Shown one piece after another: positions 11,579 to 21,039 of a stretch of 64,000 nt of DNA. The position numbers were made by a program, and so were the translations under genes. Each line of letters opens with the position of its first letter. The stretch's first letter is position 1. The notes below the pieces were generated by a model. That model worked only from the letters and a program-made list of their open reading frames with translations. It had not been told where the DNA came from and searched no databases. Origin of the DNA: Tenodera sinensis (Eukaryota; Arthropoda; Insecta; Mantodea; Mantidae); NCBI GenBank assembly GCA_030765045.1, contig CM060963.1:121222735-121286734 (forward strand), read 5' to 3'.

Positions 11579-11581
11579 AGC
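10830..11581 (+). mobile_element. 5'-truncated LINE with poly(A) tail and target duplication
   Basis: The insertion spans about 10842-11570. It is bounded by a direct repeat AACTACTAGAGC (10830-10841 and 11570-11581) and ends in an A-run of about 35 nt. Its only coding part is the end of a LINE ORF2 (to 11304) with the post-RNase H pattern RMRVGHCYTPAYSFRYG followed by a C-x-C...H...C motif (CNCGQEATLDHLLLGC). A 3' UTR of about 230 bp follows. This is a classic product of target-primed reverse transcription and is dead on arrival. Similar C-termini occur in the LINEs at 33491 and 42440. Confidence 0.88.
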
Positions 11582-11599
11582 TGGTGGATTCGTGTTTCC

Positions 11600-11887
11600 A
11601 GCTCCGCAATCCAAGTGGGACCCCTATGGGTACTAAGTCTACGAAGTACAATACAAGCATTTAACGGCACGGCATTAACTGCCATTCAAATTCAACCAAT
11701 CAATTCGTAGCACATTTGCGCGCTTCTCTAAGGAACACGGTCCCCAACATTTAAATACATACCACATCACAGGTGATATGCCAACATTATTATACCCTGT
11801 GACCACAAGGGAGTACCAATGTTTTATACACAAAGAATATAATGATGATGATCATGATGATGGTGATGATGATAACAACAACAACAT
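11600..11887. other. Spacer between LINE and microsatellite
   Basis: No gene is recognised; a GAT/GATGAT-rich stretch leads into the AAT run. Confidence 0.5.
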
Positions 11888-12105
<218 letters not shown>

Positions 12106-12617
12106 TTCCCTATTCATATTTAAAATTAAATTAATAATTTTTTCTAATAATGTTACCTGGATTGCCAGCAGTTCAGCAGACGACAATTAAAAGAAAAGTG
12201 TACTAGGAAAAAGGTAAAACTATTGAGGGTATGAGTGTTCATGTATACGGTGTGTTGTTTCCTGTATTTAACTAACAAGCAGCAGCCTATGCCCTTTGTC
12301 GTTAGAGGACTAGGTGAAAGTGAAATACATGTGAAGAACTTGCTGCTGATGTGCATATAAATATAGAACAAAAAACTTCATAGGTTCACTGTGTAGGAAT
12401 TCAGTGGGACATCTTCAGAAAGAAATCTGATGTGTTGCACTCACATGACCTCTACTATAGGCGTCGCGAAGGGGGGGGGCAAGGGGGGCCGGGGCCCCCC
12501 TTGGAAAATAAAAAATGTAATGTGCAATCAATTACTGTCAGACTATTGCTTTAATTGTGAGGTAAAGTACACTTTTTATTTAGCATAAATTAATATGCTT
12601 ATCCGTAACAAATACTA

Positions 12618-13101
12618 TGATGCAGTATTATTAATTATGGTAGGTGTTGTGTTGGAGTGTTTTGTTTCCCATTGTTTGATTGTTTGCATTATATCGTTTG
12701 CAGTTGGCCTAGTGCGATTATCTTTTGTCTTCATTGTAAATGTTATATATATTAACGAATAAAATTGTGATAATAAATATACTAATATTATTTCAATTAT
12801 GGCCTCCAGAGCAAAGAAGACTATCTCATTAGAAAGACTAAAAGTTAATACATCGACGTAACATATAATTTTCACGGGGGTCGCTTCTCAAGAAAAATTA
12901 TTAGCTGTAAATTGTGAACATACTTCATACCCGTACCACGACCGAGATAGGAGAGAAAGAGTCATCACAGTTCATCGAAAGAGTTAGCCGGATCTTTTAT
13001 ACGAGAAAAGAATTCATCATACCGACCCTTCAAAGTGACGATGAGCAGAAGATTCCCTTCATACTGGTGACGGGAGATACCAGCCGGAAGAGACTCCTTC
13101 A
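12618..13101 (+). repeat. 5' LTR of element B
   Basis: It begins TGATGCAG and ends CTCCTTCA. The poly(A)-signal block ATTAACGAATAAA (12751-12763) is shared with the LTR of element A although the rest of the LTRs differ. Confidence 0.95.
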
Positions 13102-13104
13102 TAC

Positions 13105-13123
13105 TGGCGCCCAGACGTGCGAC
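13105..13123 (+). promoter_or_regulatory. Primer-binding site of element B
   Basis: TGGCGCCCAGACGTGCGAC starts 3 nt after the LTR. TGGCGCCC is a common primer-site start in retroelements (complement of a tRNA 3' end ...GGGCGCCA). The particular tRNA is not assigned. Confidence 0.8.
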
Positions 13124-13243
13124 GGCTCGAATACAGGCGTATAGAGTAAAAATATGTACCTGGACAAAGAGTGAAAAGAAGACATTTTGACGGAGTATCC
13201 TTTTTCTTGTGCTCCAGAATTCAAGTAAGACTAGTACTAATTT

Positions 13244-15451
13244 ATGATACCACGCAATAAGAAAATTGTACAAAAGATGGAAAAAGTTGAGAAAGATAAT
13301 GATAGTGTAGAGAGGGAAGTGAGTGATAAGTTATCAGTAGAAGGTAGAAAGAATGTAGTATGTAAGGAATCTGAAATAGGATTGAAAGAAATATTGGAAG
13401 CGATGAACAAAAATACAGCAGATATAAAAGCAGATTTTGTGAGAAATGTAACAGAACTAAAAGCAGATGTAGCAAAACTAAGAGAAAATACAGCAGATAT
13501 AAAAGCAGATTTTGTTAGAAATGTAACAGAACTAAAAGCAGATGTAGCAAAACTAAGAGAGGATAGTGTTAGAAATGTAACAGAACTAAAAGCAGATGTA
13601 GCAAAACTAAGAGAGGATAGTGTTAGAAATGTAACAGAACTAAAAGCAGATGTAGCAAAACTAAGAGAGGATAGTGTTAGAAATGTAGCAGATTTGAAGG
13701 AGGATAATGCCAGAAATATAAATAAATTGTCACAAGAAATTGAATTATGTAAGAAGGAATGTACAGAAAGAATTGAATCAAGTAACAATGATTTAGCTAA
13801 ATTAGGTGAGTTAGTAAGCGTGATAAAATTAGGACAGGAATCAAACACAGTAGAAATAGCTAGGCTAGGAGAATTGATAAATGAAGTTAAGTTAGGACAG
13901 GAGAAGACAGTGATAGAAATGAAAGCTGAATTAAGTAAAGAATTTGATGAAAAACTAGCAGAACAGAATGCAAAAATTGCAAAGGTAGGAGATGAATTGA
14001 GAACAGAGATAGTCGTGGTAGAACAGAGTTGTAAAATGTATCAAGATGGAATTAGGTCAAAACAAAATGACATTGATGTAAAAATTGATAGTTTAGAAAA
14101 TGTTGTAAAGGGTATAAGCGCTGAGATGCAGTCACAGCGAGAAGAATTGAATAAAGTAAAGGAGGAAGCCAATGTAAATGTAAATAGAATAAATGAAACG
14201 GTTACAAAGGAAAAAGAATTTACAGGAAGGCTTTCCCAAGTTGTGATTGCTCTACAGGCTGATAGAGTTAATGACAATCATGATCAATTTGTGAGTGAAT
14301 GCAAAAATATGACCAATACTGATGCACTTGACAATAACAGTAATATGGCGGACTTTCAGGAGAATGATTTAGCTATGCCAATGCACTCCCCTAGTCAAAA
14401 CCATAATTGTCACGCTAGTCACTTGTTCCATGACCTAACCCCTCCGTCATTTGACGAAGAAGCCGGTGACAATCCAAAAATTTTCATAAAAGAACTGGAG
14501 GATTATTTTAGGATCAAACGAATTCCGAACGAGATACGAATGATGGTGGTTAAACGCTGTCTTAAGAAAAACGCATTGGAATGGTTAAGACTAACTTTGG
14601 CGTCTCACGAAACATATAGTATGTTTCGAAACCTTTTTATAAATAGATTTTGGGGACCGGGACGTCAAAACCAGATTAAAGTCGAACTGGCTACCGGACA
14701 TTATGACAGTAAACGTGGTATTTCAATGATGGAGTATTTTTTGAAACTGGCGAACAAATCGAAACTACTCCAACCTCAGTTGAGTGAACAGGAGGTTATT
14801 GAAGCACTTATTCGCCATTATCCACCGCACATAAGAAATAATCTGATCGTGGCGAAACCGGTTGATTTTTCGGACGTAATTGAATTATTGGCAGAGTTCG
14901 AGGCACAGAATAATTACCAAGAGACTAACTCCAGTCAGCGATATGAAAATGGACAGCGCGCTGTAGGTGGCCAAGGTAGGAATCAAGGAACGCAATTAGA
15001 ACGTCTTAGAAATAATTTTCCAACAACGAATGAGAACCAGGGAAATGGTGTGAGAGATGAAACACACCAAAATAATGGTGAAAACTACAGAACAAATAGA
15101 CGTCCTGATGTGAGATCGAATTACAGAGGTCCTATACCGCGAGACAGACAAAATCCGCGATACGAGAGACGTAATCATGATTATGGTGGTGATACCAGAG
15201 GGCGTGGAAGAACCAGTCAAATTAATCACATCCGGTTTTACAGAAATTACAATCGTAGGTGGAATAGAAGCTACGATCCGAGAAATCATAGTACAAATTA
15301 TCAGGAAAATGTAACCCAAGTGCCTAGGTTCGAGGAGGAAAGCGTCGAACGCAGGAATGATCGCGACTTTCCTAGAACACAGAATCAAGAAACAAATACT
15401 GGCACGATATCAACAAGTAACAATCAAACGAATGAGAATCAGGGAAATTAA
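13244..15451 (+). CDS. gag: Gag protein of element B
   Basis: The frame has 735 residues and begins at ATG 13244, about 140 nt past the LTR. Residues about 1-350 are a predicted long coiled coil, including tandem repeats (13412-13669). Residues about 400-560 carry the gag core: FDEEAGDNPKIFIKELEDYF, then WLRLTLASHETYSMFRNLF and a second helical block to about 560. The last 170 residues are Arg/Asn/Gln/Gly-rich (RGRTSQINHIRFYRNYNRRW region), a likely nucleic-acid-binding tail without CCHC knuckles. The TAA at 15449-15451 lies at the frameshift site that leads into pol. The same organisation is seen in A and C. The coiled coil is much longer than in usual gypsy Gag proteins. Confidence 0.92.
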   Translation: MIPRNKKIVQKMEKVEKDNDSVEREVSDKLSVEGRKNVVCKESEIGLKEILEAMNKNTADIKADFVRNVTELKADVAKLRENTADIKADFVRNVTELKADVAKLREDSVRNVTELKADVAKLREDSVRNVTELKADVAKLREDSVRNVADLKEDNARNINKLSQEIELCKKECTERIESSNNDLAKLGELVSVIKLGQESNTVEIARLGELINEVKLGQEKTVIEMKAELSKEFDEKLAEQNAKIAKVGDELRTEIVVVEQSCKMYQDGIRSKQNDIDVKIDSLENVVKGISAEMQSQREELNKVKEEANVNVNRINETVTKEKEFTGRLSQVVIALQADRVNDNHDQFVSECKNMTNTDALDNNSNMADFQENDLAMPMHSPSQNHNCHASHLFHDLTPPSFDEEAGDNPKIFIKELEDYFRIKRIPNEIRMMVVKRCLKKNALEWLRLTLASHETYSMFRNLFINRFWGPGRQNQIKVELATGHYDSKRGISMMEYFLKLANKSKLLQPQLSEQEVIEALIRHYPPHIRNNLIVAKPVDFSDVIELLAEFEAQNNYQETNSSQRYENGQRAVGGQGRNQGTQLERLRNNFPTTNENQGNGVRDETHQNNGENYRTNRRPDVRSNYRGPIPRDRQNPRYERRNHDYGGDTRGRGRTSQINHIRFYRNYNRRWNRSYDPRNHSTNYQENVTQVPRFEEESVERRNDRDFPRTQNQETNTGTISTSNNQTNENQGN
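13412..13669 (+). repeat. In-frame tandem repeats in the Gag coiled coil
   Basis: Two 75-bp units (13412-13486 and 13487-13561; NTADIKADFVRNVTELKADV, then AKLRE) are followed by two 54-bp units (13562-13615 and 13616-13669; DSVRNVTELKADVAKLRE) and a partial third. Units are nearly identical in DNA, so they arose recently. All are multiples of 3 nt and extend the helix by 25 or 18 residues. Confidence 0.93.
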
Positions 15452-18400
15452 TTCCGAAATCATTTTATGCCTTGGAAAATGATTTGATGGTGCAGGTACA
15501 GGGCAAAATTCACGTAAATTTAATCACCGACAACAAAATTAACCCAGTAAAGTCCAATAAAGAGTTAGTCAATCCACCTCAAATTGAGTTAAATATATGG
15601 GACCGTAGCTTCACTGTGTTAATAGATACTGGGGCAAGCTCATCGGTAATTTCAGAGGAATTATTCCAGGAATTATTATCCTCAAACAAGATAGAGTACT
15701 TGCACGTAAACAATGTGTATTGTAGTACAGCGATCGGTAAAAAGAGAGATCGGGTGAAATATCAAATGTTAGTTAAAGCACATGTAAATGGTTGGAAATT
15801 TGATTTTGTCGCATTAGTTATTCAGCGTTTGGCAAGAGAAATTATTATTGGAAACGACTTACTTTATCACTGGCAAGCAATCATCGATTTCGAAGAGCAT
15901 GAACTACGCGTTAAAGATGGTGAAAACACGCGAATAGTGAGACTGTTAGAAGGTGAAAATATTGAAGCGAACGAGGATTTCGACGATGTTAATAATGGAA
16001 GATTTTTTGTAGAGAATGTTATATTGTACGACGACGAAAAAGTAAGTGCAAATGAAGAAGACGACTGCGATAATATACAAAAATACGTCGAAATTGATTT
16101 GTTTAATAATAATGTTCGCGGAGTTCGAGGAGAGAATCACCATCTGCGAGATGATTGCGGAGTATACAGATTGGATGTCGTCAGAGATGATAAAAAGAAA
16201 GAAGAATCTTTTATGGCTACGCTGAACGAAAAAGTGAATAATGCGCACAATATAAATGAAGAACAAAAGAATCAACTGAGAGCGTGCTTAATCAAGAACC
16301 GAGAAGTATTCAGTTCGAAACCCGGTCTGTGCAACAAGTACACCCACATCTTTAAAGTGGAAAACGCTACCCCTTACTCCCATAAAAGCCGGCCCATTCC
16401 AAACTCAATAAAGGACAAAGCAAAAGAGGTAATAAATAAAATGTTAGAAGATGATATTATAGAAATATCTGATACACCCTACCTCCATCCACTATGTTGG
16501 GTCCATAAATCCGATGGTTCATTAAGGATGACGATCGATGCCAGAAAGATTAACTCTTTAACGCAACCGGACCATTTCAGACCGCGAGGCGTAGATGAAG
16601 TTTTAGCTAGCCTTAAACGCGGGAAGTATTTTTCAAAATTGGACTTGGTGTCGTCTTACTGGCAAATTCCATTGGATGAAACTGTGCGAAAGTACACTGG
16701 GTTCTGTTTTAATGGAAAAATTTATCAATTCAAAACCTGCGGTTTCGGTTTGTCTACCAGTGGTAGTGCCCTGCTTCGTGCTATTCATAACATATTCAAT
16801 GATACTATAGAAGGCTTCGCAATTCAATACATAGACGACTTTTTGATCTATGATAATGATTATAATGAGCATATAAAACACTTGCAGTATATTTTTTCGA
16901 AATTTCATGAGAGCGGTATGACCATAAACTTTAATAAGTCACAATTTCTGACTAAAGAGATAGAGTTCCTTGGTTACGTGGTGACTGAAGCGGGAATAAC
17001 TCCGAATATGGACCGCATTAGAGCTATTCAGGCAATCCCTCCACCAAAGAATACCAAACAACTGAGAAGATTATTAGGAATCTTCCAATACGAGAGCAAA
17101 TTTATAATAAATTATGCTAAAGAACTCAGTCCGTTGAGGGGATTACTGAAAAAGAATAATAAATGGAAATGGACCGAAGAACATCAGCAGGCATTTATGA
17201 AGGTTAAAGACTTGTTTAACAACACAATTCTATTGGAAAGGCCAATACCTGACGCTCCTTATCACTTATACACGGACGCGAGCATACAGGCTTACGCGGG
17301 TGTCTTAACACAGGTCGATGGAGACGGCAATAGCCATGTCATCGCTACAGCTTCCCGATCGCTGAACCAAGTCGAGGCAAATGCTTGTATTACTGAGCAA
17401 GAAATCGGAGCAATATACTTTGCACTACAGAAGTTCCGCCAGTACGTGTACAATGCTAAAATCATTGTGTACACAGATCATATTAGCTTGTCATTCATAA
17501 AGAAATGCAAGCTGACTAGCTCAAAGATTTCCAGATATATACACGAAATTACATCGCATGATATTGACATCCATCATATACCTGGGAAGGAGAATGTTTT
17601 TAGTGATTTGCTCTCCAGACAGTCGTTGGAAAAACAGATTCCCGAAACATTGTCGCACCCACAGAATGAGGTTAAACTCATGGTGTTGAATTTGGGATAT
17701 AGCCGAAAACTTTCCAGCAAGTTTGAGAACGTAACCGAGTGGCAACAACGAGATCCGTTGTTAAGGGATCTTTGGGAAACGGCTCCAGGTATATACGACA
17801 ACAGAGGAACGGTCGCTAAACATGATGGTGTTTTATATAAACTCCATGGGCGATTTGAGAAAAGATGGAAGGTCATAGTGCCTCAGGAGTTGGAGCGTGA
17901 AGTGATAGAGACATTTCACAATAATCTCGCGCATCCAGGATGTGAGAAGACAGCCACAGCTATCAAAGAACACCTATACTTCAAACGAATCGACCGGAAG
18001 GTGAGAAAATTCGTTGTGGCCTGTGAGCTATGTCAAAAAGCAAAGCCCTTAAATATTAAATATGACTGTGCTCCACAATCAGTAATAAGGAGTGAAAGGA
18101 ACGCTTTGGTTGCTATTGATGCACATGGTGAAATGCCTGCTACCCAGTATAACTGTAGGTACATCTTCGTTATGTTTGATATTTTCTCGAAGTTTGTCCG
18201 ATTATACCCAGTTAGAAACATCAAAAGTCAGACGTGCGTGAACAGAATCCTAAAGGATTGGATTCCAAAATATGGTCATATAAGAGCTATCTTATCCGAT
18301 AATGCTACCGTTCACAAAAGCAAGGTGTTTACTACAGCCCTTCGAAGCAATAATATAAGAATATATAACTCTTCGGCATACTATCCCCAAGGTAACCCAT

Positions 18401-18939
18401 GTGAGAGGGTTATGCGTGATTTAGGAATATATTTCAGGATACTGTGTCATGCCAATCACCGAGGATGGTACAAATACTGTCAGGTGATAGAAGATATATT
18501 GAACCATACGATTAATACCACCACTGGATTTGCTCCTTACGAACTAATGACGAGCAAACCACCCAAACCTTTAGTACTTAAAGCCATTACAACTATCAAG
18601 AGGGAAGCTAATGTACCTCGAGAAGAAGAAAAATGTATCGAAGCCTTCAACAGGATAAGGAAGAAAGCCGAGAAAAGGGCATCTCAAGTCAAGAGATATG
18701 AAGCAAAATGGAATCCCGAAGTCGGTGATAAAGTCCTCATTAGACAGTTTAATTTGTCAAGAGCCTCCAAGAAGATATATAGGCGAATGAATCTATTATA
18801 CAAAGGACCATTCAGGATATCGGAGAAATTTGGAGATCATACATATGGACTTGAGGGTAGTAACGGCAAAAAGGTAGGCAAGTACCACAAGACTATGCTT
18901 AAGCCCTACCGAGATGCCGAAATAGATACGGCAAAGTGA
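15436..18939 (+). CDS. pol: Pol polyprotein of element B (PR-RT-RH-IN)
   Basis: The pol frame opens at 15436, overlaps gag by 16 nt, and is read by -1 frameshifting; there is no good ATG near its start. Counting from the TTG at 15472 (1155 residues): aspartic protease LIDTGASSS at about 50-58; reverse transcriptase about 310-500, with YIDD at 453-456; RNase H from about 595, with Asp at 602 and later Glu and Asp (TEQEIGAIYFAL, YTDHISL); integrase with an H-x4-H...C-x2-C zinc-binding region at about 814-855, DDE core residues near D883, D943 and E978, and a C-terminal GPF-type segment (LLYKGPFRI). All catalytic residues that I can check are present and no stop interrupts the frame. It would copy the RNA and integrate the DNA. 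Confidence 0.95.
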   Translation, partial: ESGKLIPKSFYALENDLMVQVQGKIHVNLITDNKINPVKSNKELVNPPQIELNIWDRSFTVLIDTGASSSVISEELFQELLSSNKIEYLHVNNVYCSTAIGKKRDRVKYQMLVKAHVNGWKFDFVALVIQRLAREIIIGNDLLYHWQAIIDFEEHELRVKDGENTRIVRLLEGENIEANEDFDDVNNGRFFVENVILYDDEKVSANEEDDCDNIQKYVEIDLFNNNVRGVRGENHHLRDDCGVYRLDVVRDDKKKEESFMATLNEKVNNAHNINEEQKNQLRACLIKNREVFSSKPGLCNKYTHIFKVENATPYSHKSRPIPNSIKDKAKEVINKMLEDDIIEISDTPYLHPLCWVHKSDGSLRMTIDARKINSLTQPDHFRPRGVDEVLASLKRGKYFSKLDLVSSYWQIPLDETVRKYTGFCFNGKIYQFKTCGFGLSTSGSALLRAIHNIFNDTIEGFAIQYIDDFLIYDNDYNEHIKHLQYIFSKFHESGMTINFNKSQFLTKEIEFLGYVVTEAGITPNMDRIRAIQAIPPPKNTKQLRRLLGIFQYESKFIINYAKELSPLRGLLKKNNKWKWTEEHQQAFMKVKDLFNNTILLERPIPDAPYHLYTDASIQAYAGVLTQVDGDGNSHVIATASRSLNQVEANACITEQEIGAIYFALQKFRQYVYNAKIIVYTDHISLSFIKKCKLTSSKISRYIHEITSHDIDIHHIPGKENVFSDLLSRQSLEKQIPETLSHPQNEVKLMVLNLGYSRKLSSKFENVTEWQQRDPLLRDLWETAPGIYDNRGTVAKHDGVLYKLHGRFEKRWKVIVPQELEREVIETFHNNLAHPGCEKTATAIKEHLYFKRIDRKVRKFVVACELCQKAKPLNIKYDCAPQSVIRSERNALVAIDAHGEMPATQYNCRYIFVMFDIFSKFVRLYPVRNIKSQTCVNRILKDWIPKYGHIRAILSDNATVHKSKVFTTALRSNNIRIYNSSAYYPQGNPCERVMRDLGIYFRILCHANHRGWYKYCQVIEDILNHTINTTTGFAPYELMTSKPPKPLVLKAITTIKREANVPREEEKCIEAFNRIRKKAEKRASQVKRYEAKWNPEVGDKVLIRQFNLSRASKKIYRRMNLLYKGPFRISEKFGDHTYGLEGSNGKKVGKYHKTMLKPYRDAEIDTAK
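15442..15485 (+). promoter_or_regulatory. Programmed -1 ribosomal frameshift signal (gag-pol of B)
   Basis: The heptamer G GGA AAT (15442-15448) is in the X XXY YYZ register of gag and sits immediately before the gag stop TAA (15449-15451). After an 8-nt spacer, AAATCATTTT (15457-15466) pairs perfectly with AAAATGATTT (15476-15485) around a 9-nt loop. Slippage by -1 enters the pol frame, which is open from 15436. Spacer and stem fit known -1 frameshift signals; the stem is AU-rich, so extra structure may help. Confidence 0.85.
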
Positions 18940-19220
18940 CGTGACAATCAATTATAAGAAAAATCATAAAACAAATTTTAGTGGGGAGGGGCATAGAACC
19001 CCTGAAAGTTGCAAAAAAAAAAAAAAAAAAAAAAAAAATCGAAACATTGTCAAGAGAAAATATTTTTGTATTCAACGATGACATGTTTTTCAACACAGTT
19101 GTTATATTGTTGTACAATTACATTGTTGTGGGGAGATCATCACAGTACATGCAACATTGTATGGCTGAAAACAATTTTCCCAAAATAGAATTAGTTGCAT
19201 ATACTGTGATGAGGGGCATT
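18940..19220 (+). other. Short 3' noncoding region of element B
   Basis: It holds a purine tract GTGGGGAGGGGCATA-like (18981-18995), a run of 26 A (19013-19038), and the final polypurine tract GATGAGGGGCATT (19208-19220) abutting the 3' LTR. The first purine tract looks like a duplicated or second priming site. Confidence 0.75.
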
Positions 19221-19704
19221 TGATGCAGTATTATTAATTATGGTAGGTGTTGTGTTGGAGTGTTTTGTTTCCCATTGTTTGATTGTTTGCATTATATCGT
19301 TTGCAGTTGGCCTAGTGCGATTATCTTTTGTCTTCATTGTAAATGTTATATATATTAACGAATAAAATTGTGATAATAAATATACTAATATTATTTCAAT
19401 TATGGCCTCCAGAGCAAAGAAGACTATCTCATTAGAAAGACTAAAAGTTAATACATCGACGTAACATATAATTTTCACGGGGGTCGCTTCTCAAGAAAAA
19501 TTATTAGCTGTAAATTGTGAACATACTTCATACCCGTACCACGACCGAGATAGGAGAGAAAGAGTCATCACAGTTCATCGAAAGAGTTAGCCGGATCTTT
19601 TATACGAGAAAAGAATTCATCATACCGACCCTTCAAAGTGACGATGAGCAGAAGATTCCCTTCATACTGGTGACGGGAGATACCAGCCGGAAGAGACTCC
19701 TTCA
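19221..19704 (+). repeat. 3' LTR of element B
   Basis: This copy of 12618-13101 has the same length and no difference that I can see. It is followed by ACTA. Confidence 0.95.
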
Positions 19705-19815
19705 ACTATAACTCAATTTTTACAGTTTTTGGCAACAGAATAATGAATTAATTGCAAACTTCCAACATGCGGCCCCTCCCTGAAAAATAGTCTGCCGACG
19801 CTCATGACCTCTACT

Positions 19816-20715
19816 CTTGTACCAACTATTCTTGCAACCTCCTGTTATTTTATCTATTTCATATTAGTCGAGATAAACATTTGCCACAGATTAACATGGA
19901 GCCTTCACTTCTTATAGTTATATGTTCTGTAGTGATGCGTTTCTTCTTTACTTACTTACTTTCTTTCTTTTTTCCTTCCTTACTTCCTCCCTCGCTCCCT
20001 TCCTTCCTTCCTTCCTTCCTTTCTTTCTCTCTATTTTACTTTCTTTCTTGCCTTCTTTCTTTTCTTTTTTGAGATGGAAGGGAAAATCTTGTTACGAGAC
20101 CATCTGGTACTGTGGGAGTCACCAATGAAGATGGCCATACCCACTACAAAGCCCCCGCCAGAAGAGTAGGAAAGTGAAAGCCTTCAGCGTTACCTGTAGC
20201 ACCTGCGCATTCAATGGTGAGAAATAGGGCTGGTTCGCAGTGCGTAACCAGAGGAGTAAAGATTGGGAGCTGGGAGACTGCTTGACCAAGGCTTGCCCCC
20301 TAGCGGAGTATTGAAGAGTAAAGCTTGGGTTCTTTATGGTTGTTGTCAGGAATCAGCGATGAAGCTTCGGGTCGGAGAGCTGCGTCTGCTTCGTGCACCT
20401 CAAATCTGTGTCCGTGTCAGTACTCTGCATGCTGCAAACCTGAAGCAATCTAGAGTGAATATGCACATACACGAAAATCAAATATCTACTTTACAGTCAA
20501 ATAATTCAGATTATTGGTGAAACTGATCACCAGTGGCGCCGTCAGTTACGGTATACATTATGCTGCATTACTCCGCCTTACGGTGTCGTGTTCAACTATG
20601 CTCTAGTTGGTTATTTGTGCCAGTTCGGCATCGTCATTTGGTGTGTGTTGTTCGTGTGCATTCGAATGCAGGTGATCTAAGGTGCACACTGGGCAGGCAG
20701 TCTGTAAGGACTTGA
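19816..20715. other. Spacer with a CT-rich microsatellite
   Basis: Pyrimidine-only DNA of TTCC/CTTT type fills about 19951-20070. The rest has no recognised gene; short open frames at 20263-20520 and 20533-20715 show no domain. Confidence 0.6.
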
Positions 20716-20731
20716 CGCTTGCTAGATATTT

Positions 20732-20971
20732 TTACATGTCAACAGCTAGCTCCCCGAGAGCAATGGTTTTCTCCAAAAGAGATAGTGGCCTTGCATGTTT
20801 ATCTTGTGTTATATCGCATTCACCTAGTGCTTGGATTAGTTCATTATGCTTTTTACTCTTTTTCTTGAGTATACTGAAACTAAGCCTTTTGATGAATTGC
20901 TCAATGGAATGCATATTTAGTTCCTCATGTAATTGGAGCACTGGAGCGCTTCCGACCGACCCACGTACCAA
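20732..20971 (-). pseudogene. C-terminal fragment of a Jockey-like LINE ORF2
   Basis: The minus-strand frame carries LNMHSIEQFIKRLSFSILKK, then HNELIQALGECD and a KHARPLSLL block. That layout matches the extreme C-terminus of Jockey-clade ORF2 proteins as I know them. It starts abruptly, so the upstream part is missing. Confidence 0.5.
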
Positions 20972-21039
20972 TAGACAACGACAGCTTTTCCAGCTGTAAA
21001 CGACCCTAACTCCTTAACCAAACCCCAAACCATGAATTC

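Larger units (their letters stand above)
12614..19708 (+). mobile_element. LTR retrotransposon B, complete Ty3/gypsy-like element
   Basis: Two 484-bp LTRs (12618-13101 and 19221-19704), identical by eye, are flanked by ACTA (12614-12617 and 19705-19708). In order: primer site, gag, a -1 frameshift signal, and pol with protease, reverse transcriptase, RNase H and integrase, then the purine tract. The PR-RT-RH-IN order is that of the Ty3/gypsy group. No env-like frame exists between pol and the 3' LTR (only about 280 bp). Identical LTRs and two long intact frames indicate a recent insertion that may still be mobile. It could supply enzymes to deleted relatives such as A and C, which is inference. 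Confidence 0.95.
12444..19815 (-). mobile_element. Short terminal-repeat element (~255 bp) split by LTR element B
   Basis: A 13-bp direct repeat CATGACCTCTACT (12444-12456 and 19803-19815) flanks 12457-12617 plus 19709-19802. The left end begins ATAGGCGTCGCGAAGGGG. The right end, reverse-complemented, begins AGCGTCGGCAGACTATTT, so the two share an AG(G)CGTCG terminal repeat. G- and C-runs lie inside both ends. LTR element B sits in the middle with its own ACTA duplication. Read on the minus strand, the 5' ~165 bp and the 3' ~60 bp are collinear with the two ends of the larger element at 43469-46081. It is therefore an internally deleted, nonautonomous copy. The superfamily is uncertain: the G-rich ends recall hAT-type repeats, but 13 bp is too long for a hAT duplication. 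Confidence 0.75.

Noticed and set aside
13237..13848. 203-codon minus-strand frame with SLSFATSAFSSVTFLT repeats
   Set aside because: It is the antisense shadow of the Gag tandem repeats of element B.
15436..15475. Independent start of pol at TTG 15472
   Set aside because: The -1 slippery heptamer with a downstream stem and an open overlapping frame explains pol expression better than a non-AUG start.
18940..19220. An env gene making element B a retrovirus-like element
   Set aside because: Only 280 bp lie between pol and the LTR, with no frame longer than about 80 codons and no membrane segment.
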